From: RUG12461 sp045661345 | GTDB lineage: Bacteria; Bacillota; Clostridia; Lachnospirales; Lachnospiraceae | NCBI GenBank assembly: GCA_045661345.1 | Contig: JAZRFM010000024.1 | Coordinates: 62,001-126,000, forward strand | Length of the DNA: 64,000 nt | Direction: 5' to 3' | In this document: piece by piece, positions 61,258 through 64,000 of the stretch | How positions within the stretch are numbered: position 1 is the first letter of the stretch | Layout: each line of letters begins with the position of its first letter | Notes under the pieces: model-generated | Database searches by the model: none | Seen by the model: only the letters and a program-made list of their open reading frames with translations | What the model was told of the DNA's origin: nothing | Translations under genes and position numbers: made by a program

Positions 61258-63186
61258 ATGCCATCTCAATTTTTCGGTCTGACCATCGCAGGAAGCGGCA
61301 TCAATGCCTATCAGACTTCCATCAACACCACGGCAAACAATATCGCAAATGTCCAGACGGACGGGTATTCCAGACAGGTCACCAATATGGAAGCCAATAA
61401 TCCGATGCGGGTGTATGCGCGGTATGGATCCGCCGGAACCGGTGTGGTTACCACCTCCATCAAACAGGTAAGGAATGAGTATTACGACGCGAAGTACTGG
61501 GAAAACCAGAACAGTGTCGGTTTTTATGATACCAAGCTTTACTATATGACGCAGGTTGAGGACTATTTTACGGATGATGATATGACGACGGGCTTTGTCA
61601 GTCTGTTGAATGAGTATCAGAGCAACCTCGATAATGTAAAGGACGCGGACGGAAGTGAGACTTCCAGACAGGCTTTTATCAGCAGTGCCCAGACTCTCAG
61701 CACCTTTTTCCATAACGTGAATCAGGAGCTTTCTTCCCTCCAGTCCAGCATCAATGATCAGATCAAGACGACGGTGGAAAACATTAATTCCATCGCGGAA
61801 AAAATGGCGCTGCTCACAAAGCAGATCAACGTGATCGAGGTGCAGGGCGGCTATGCCAACGAACTGCGGGATCAGAGAAACCTTCTGGCGGACGAACTGA
61901 ATCAGCTGATTCCGGTGCAGATTCAGGAAGCACCTGTGAAGAACACCAATGATGAAGAGGTCTACCTCGGCGGGACGACTTACCGCGTGAAGTTTATGGG
62001 GATTAATCTGGTGGACAGCTATGAGTACCGCACCATCGAATGCGTATCACGTGATCTGCCGAAGAACCAGAGTGACACCAACGGTCTCTATGATCTGCGC
62101 TGGAAGGATACGGGTGTATCCATCAATGCAGCGGGCGAAGGGATGAGCGGTACGCTTCGCGCCTTGTTCGATATGCGCGACGGAAATAACAATACGAACT
62201 TTACGGGATATCTGACCGAGGCGGTCAAGGGAGAAGACGGTCATACACAGGCGGTATTTGCGGCCGGTGATTTCAATCATGAGATGACTTCGGTCTTTAA
62301 TATGAATATGCCGCAGCACGGCTATCTCACGATCAATAATATTGACTATGAATATGACGGCTTCAGTTACGATACCGAGATCGTGGAAAAACCGCAGGCA
62401 GACGGCTCAATCGTCTATGAAGAAGTCGTGACCGGTTACCGGTTTCGAATGGTGGATGCAAGCAAAGACACGCTGGATAAGGGGATCGGTAAGTACAGCC
62501 ACATCGGCGAGACGATCGACAACATGGGGGTTCCTTATTATATGAACCAGATGAATTCCTTCCTGCGTTCCTTCTCCCAGAAATTCAACACCATTCAGGA
62601 ATCCGGTGTCGATATGGACGGCAATCAGATGGGTGCGTTCTTTGTGGCGAACAGCAAGACCGACGGCGTGGAGTATGATTTCAAAGCGTATGCGGATTCC
62701 CTGGCGGATTATCTGGATCCCGCCACGCCGCCGAAAACCTATACCTATTCCATCGGCGGGGGAGATTCCACGTATTACAACCTTACGGCAGAGAACTTTG
62801 ATGTTGCTTACGACAGTACCCATAATCCGCGGCGGTTCGCGACTGCGACCAGCATCATTGACGGTGTGGAAAAGGGCGATCTGGTGGATCGCATGAAGGG
62901 CCTGTATGGAGATGTAGAGATTTACCGCGGATGCAAGGCGAAGGATTTCCTGCAGTGTATGTATGACGACGTAGCGGTGGATAAAGAAGAGACCAGGACA
63001 TTCCTGGACAACCATACCAGCATCCGGAACTCTATCCAGACCCAGCGCGACAGCGTTTCAGGCGTGGATCAGGATGAGGAGGCGTTATCGCTTATCAAAT
63101 TCCAGAATGCATACAACCTCAACTCTAAGGTTATTCAGGTTTTGACCGAAATATATGATAGATTGATACTGGAAACCGGCGTATAA
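61258..63186 (+). CDS. flgK: Flagellar hook-associated protein 1, paralogue B
   Basis: 642 residues. FFGLTIAGSGINAYQTSINT then TANNIANVQTDGYSRQVTNM is the canonical FlgK N-terminus. ELRDQRNLLADELNQLIPVQ and the C-terminal ALSLIKFQNAYNLNSKVIQV complete the terminal domains. The middle (about 240-560) is variable, as expected for the exposed part. It lies 15 bp after paralogue A with CAGGAGGAG. The 3' side carries copy 2 of the palindromic element. Confidence 0.93.
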   Translation: MPSQFFGLTIAGSGINAYQTSINTTANNIANVQTDGYSRQVTNMEANNPMRVYARYGSAGTGVVTTSIKQVRNEYYDAKYWENQNSVGFYDTKLYYMTQVEDYFTDDDMTTGFVSLLNEYQSNLDNVKDADGSETSRQAFISSAQTLSTFFHNVNQELSSLQSSINDQIKTTVENINSIAEKMALLTKQINVIEVQGGYANELRDQRNLLADELNQLIPVQIQEAPVKNTNDEEVYLGGTTYRVKFMGINLVDSYEYRTIECVSRDLPKNQSDTNGLYDLRWKDTGVSINAAGEGMSGTLRALFDMRDGNNNTNFTGYLTEAVKGEDGHTQAVFAAGDFNHEMTSVFNMNMPQHGYLTINNIDYEYDGFSYDTEIVEKPQADGSIVYEEVVTGYRFRMVDASKDTLDKGIGKYSHIGETIDNMGVPYYMNQMNSFLRSFSQKFNTIQESGVDMDGNQMGAFFVANSKTDGVEYDFKAYADSLADYLDPATPPKTYTYSIGGGDSTYYNLTAENFDVAYDSTHNPRRFATATSIIDGVEKGDLVDRMKGLYGDVEIYRGCKAKDFLQCMYDDVAVDKEETRTFLDNHTSIRNSIQTQRDSVSGVDQDEEALSLIKFQNAYNLNSKVIQVLTEIYDRLILETGV

Positions 63187-63194
63187 GAAGGTGG

Positions 63195-63333
63195 GAGAGA
63201 GTAGAAAGTGCAATGCGCGGAACGCGCATATGCACTTTGTGTGGGAAGGCGTCTTGACACGCTGGCGTGTCAGAACGCCTCGCCACACAAAGGTCACAAT
63301 GTCACATCGTGACATGTGACTTTCGACTCTCTC
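63195..63333. repeat. Multibranched palindromic element, copy 2
   Basis: 139 nt between flgK and flgL. Closing arms GAGAGAGTAGAAAGT (63195-63209) and ACTTTCGACTCTCTC (63319-63333) pair with one mismatch. Hairpin 1 is TGCGCG-GAA-CGCGCA (63214-63228), flanked by TGCA pairs. Hairpin 2 has a basal stem CTTTGTGTGG/CCACACAAAG, then AGGCGT/ACGCCT and apex GACACGC-TG-GCGTGTC. Hairpin 3 is GTCAC-A-ATGTCAC / GTGACAT-GTGAC. The layout equals copy 1, with paired changes at many positions. The right end lies 31 bp before the flgL ATG. Confidence 0.85.
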
Positions 63334-63364
63334 AAGCCATAAACCAAAGTTCGGAGGGCTTTTC

Positions 63365-64000
63365 ATGCGGATAACAAACAACGTGATCATGCGCAATACC
63401 AAGACGAATATCAATGGCAACAAGATCAACGTGAACGAAAAGAATAACCAGATGTCCAGCCAGAAAAAGATTGATCGTCCGTCCGATGATCCTGTGATCG
63501 CGGTACGGGCGCTTCGTTTACGCAGCAACTTGAGCGAGTTGAGACAGTACCTGAAGACGAACATCGAGGAAGCAGAATCCTGGATGAACATCACGGACAC
63601 GGCGCTTTACAACATGCGCGGCATTATGAACGATATGCATACGCTCTGTGATCATGCGGCGAATGATACCCTGAACCAGGATGACCGCAACCAGATTCTT
63701 GCGCAGCTCCGCCAGAGTCAGGAACAGATCTTCGCGGAAGGAAACGCGGATTACGCGGGGCGCACCGTATTTACCGGATGGAAAACCGATACGACACTGA
63801 CCTTCTCCATGGATAAGCCGGAGGAGCATTATACCATCACACAGGAGCTTTCCTTTTCCGATCTGGAGGAAGAAGCCTATAACTACAATGCTGTCAGCAA
63901 TGAGGATATCGTCAATTTCCGTACGAAAGCACAGGATGTGTCAGATCCGGCGAATGCACCGGGAAGCAAGACGCTGAACAGGATCCGGCTTGCATATGAC
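63365..64000 (+). CDS. flgL: Flagellar hook-associated protein 3, 3' truncated by window edge
   Basis: 212 residues are visible and the frame is open at the last base. MRITNNVIMRNTKTNINGNK, then MSSQKKIDRPSDDPVIAVRA is the flagellin-like N-terminal signature of FlgL. INGRN-type flagellin residues are replaced by the FlgL pattern, and ADYAGRTVFTGWKTD (about 132-146) is characteristic. FlgL is the second junction protein, adjacent to the filament. The ribosome site is CGGAGGG. Confidence 0.93.
   Translation, partial: MRITNNVIMRNTKTNINGNKINVNEKNNQMSSQKKIDRPSDDPVIAVRALRLRSNLSELRQYLKTNIEEAESWMNITDTALYNMRGIMNDMHTLCDHAANDTLNQDDRNQILAQLRQSQEQIFAEGNADYAGRTVFTGWKTDTTLTFSMDKPEEHYTITQELSFSDLEEEAYNYNAVSNEDIVNFRTKAQDVSDPANAPGSKTLNRIRLAYD

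Noticed and set aside
60283..61713. A 476-codon minus-strand frame across both flgK genes
   Set aside because: It spans the junction of two well-supported genes and has no recognisable domain.

Overview
The window looks like chromosomal DNA of a motile, Gram-positive, anaerobic clostridium, most likely family Lachnospiraceae. The support is an uninterrupted S10-spc-alpha ribosomal cluster in Firmicute order, a zinc-type S14, an L17 with the long internal insertion I associate with Lachnospiraceae, an anaerobic (class III) ribonucleotide reductase, two FlgK paralogues, and a sensory [FeFe]-hydrogenase-type protein. I see no rRNA, tRNA, CRISPR array, phage or insertion-sequence gene.

Layout. 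1-3969: two c-di-GMP proteins; the first is cut by the window edge and joins a hydrogenase-like tail and an Fe-S motif to GGDEF-EAL. 3976-8830: uvrB-uvrA with a terminator at the uvrA stop. 8856-13620: mbl-flhO-flhP-flgJ-flgE, with a sigma-D promoter after mbl. 13600-16703 (minus): recD2 and an rRNA-methyltransferase-like gene. 16851-33284: S10-spc-alpha cluster (rpsJ to rplQ, with secY, adk, map, infA, rpmJ, rpoA), preceded by a 250-nt highly structured leader and ended by a terminator buried inside the convergent plsC gene. 33203-39291: plsC, veg, an NlpC/P60 wall hydrolase, a SurA_N-like membrane protein, a SEC-C methionine aminopeptidase, a binding-protein-like lipoprotein and a membrane protein. 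39320-41975: Na/Pi cotransporter-PhoU protein and thrH. 42074-47405: NrdR-type box, nrdG-nrdD, YitT protein, proA. 47490-55677: nucleoside uptake (nupNOPQ) and salvage (udp, cdd, deoC, deoB). 55748-57745: LtaS-type polymer synthase. 57798-64000: late flagellar genes flgM-flgN-flgK-flgK-flgL, with a divergent small FliD-C-like gene.

How they work together. The flagellar loci carry near-consensus sigma-D promoters (9960, 58468), and flgM encodes the sigma-D antagonist. The two EAL proteins are probable c-di-GMP phosphodiesterases that could tune motility. The nucleoside block forms one route: import, deamination, phosphorolysis, then mutase and aldolase to central metabolism.

Most unusual: (i) a 137-139 nt multibranched palindromic element present twice beside flagellar genes (10886-11022 and 63195-63333), with about ten compensatory base-pair changes between copies, and a diverged relative in the plsC leader; (ii) a second dispersed repeat in two gaps of the ribosomal cluster; (iii) the two-domain rpsJ leader RNA; (iv) the hydrogenase-GGDEF-EAL fusion; (v) an NrdD with a C-terminal thioredoxin-fold domain. 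All calls come from reading the sequence; no database search was possible.
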